DNA from: Myxocyprinus asiaticus
Lineage: Eukaryota > Chordata > Actinopteri > Cypriniformes > Catostomidae
Direction: 5' to 3'
NCBI RefSeq assembly: GCF_019703515.2
Contig: NC_059379.1
Location: forward strand, 23,549,880-23,613,879
DNA length: 64,000 bases
In this document: one piece after another, positions 61,795 through 64,000 of the stretch
Position numbering within the stretch: the first letter of the stretch is position 1
How the letters are laid out: every line of letters begins with the position of its first letter
Translations under genes and position numbers: made by a program
The notes under the pieces: model-generated
The model's input: only the letters and a program-made list of their open reading frames with translations
The model's database searches: none
What the model was told of the DNA's origin: nothing

Positions 61795-61800
61795 TTTATT
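61795..61800 (-). terminator. lcmt1 polyadenylation signal
   Basis: AATAAA on the minus strand only 5 bases after the lcmt1 stop codon, so the 3' untranslated region would be unusually short if this site is used. Confidence 0.6.
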
Positions 61801-61805
61801 AACGT

Positions 61806-63450
<1,645 letters not shown>

Positions 63451-64000
63451 CTGGGTGGAAAGAAGCAGAAATACTGGGATAAAGGTAATAAACTATAATC
63501 TTTCAATTCTTATCAAAGGCGGCAAAGTGTCTCATTACAACAACCATCCTAGGATTAAGCTTGCTCTTAAATTTTAACTCTGAATTATACTTACTGCATA
63601 AAAGAGTAATCGTTTACAATTATAGTTTTTTGGCATCAGTTGACATCAGGTGGGGCAAGAACATTTTGAAATTATTTTTCTTATTCCTATTGGGAACATC
63701 ATGTGCATTATAACAAAGCAAGAAGTCAAAACAGATCAGTATCATAATATCTTAATGTACACAGTGGGAAATTACATTTTTGTGTGTCAGGTTTGCGTGC
63801 TGTGACAATAAGTTCCAGACCTTTTTATAGAAAATCTGAGACACTGATGGGATTTGCAGGCAAGCTGGCAAAAGCCAAGGCGCCAGGTTAGGGTGGACTG
63901 AACAGCTACTCAACAGGGGAACAAAAAAAAAACCTCCAAGGTAAGAGGCCTTGAAAATGATGCCATTGATGTCATATAGCTTATGGAACGGTAGCTTCCT
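63451..64000. other. lcmt1 intron and window end
   Basis: No further lcmt1 exon could be recognised. An open minus-strand stretch at about 63935-64000 does not match that protein. Confidence 0.4.

Noticed and set aside
63935..64000. Further upstream lcmt1 exon on the minus strand
   Set aside because: The open stretch does not resemble the expected sequence before the LPTLFLSECV exon; left unassigned.

Overview
The window is vertebrate genomic DNA from a teleost fish, most likely a cypriniform (carp, loach or minnow group). It is AT-rich, its genes are split by introns with GT-AG borders, and it is packed with repeats typical of that group: tRNA-derived SINEs, TTAA-flanked palindromic MITEs that begin with a 'gggatagttcaccc' type end, Tc1-like and hAT-like elements and small LTR elements. 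The organism call rests on repeat style and on the fish-like globin and aquaporin sequences. No database search was possible.

Layout. Positions 1-39.9 kb hold no coding exon that I can recognise. This is a repeat-rich desert with: perfect short inverted repeats (3.1-3.7 kb); a minus-strand non-autonomous LTR element (8.6-10.3 kb); a compact plus-strand LTR element with intact 5-bp target duplications (10.5-11.6 kb); a CpG-rich promoter-like patch with no recognised gene (16.2-16.5 kb); LTR relics with a proline-tRNA-like primer site (21.6-23.2 kb); a 138/143-bp tandem array carrying repeated RFX X-box-like palindromes (28.9-30.5 kb); a candidate erythroid-type regulatory cluster (33.4-33.6 kb); a second LTR element of the GHGG-repeat type (34.7-37.2 kb); and a solo LTR (37.9-38.3 kb).

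Positions 40.1-64 kb hold the genes. First comes a broken alpha-globin on the plus strand: exons 2 and 3 are present, exon 1 was not found, exon 2 carries a 1-base frameshift, and a 2.8-kb inverted-repeat transposon sits 15 bases after the stop codon. Next is an intact three-exon beta-globin on the minus strand (147 codons), then a decayed aqp8 copy, an intact five-exon aqp8 (258 codons), and the last five coding exons of lcmt1, all on the minus strand. The order lcmt1-aqp8-aqp8-globins is the known teleost 'LA' globin locus, so the assignment rests on gene identity and neighbourhood together.

How the parts relate. The beta-globin reads as functional, but its alpha neighbour as assembled cannot make a chain, so any hemoglobin made here would need an alpha subunit from another locus. 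The beta chain ends in Tyr instead of the usual C-terminal His, which suggests a weakened Bohr effect. Of the tandem aquaporin-8 pair, one copy keeps both NPA motifs and the pore residues, and the other has lost its reading frame, a splice donor and both NPA motifs.
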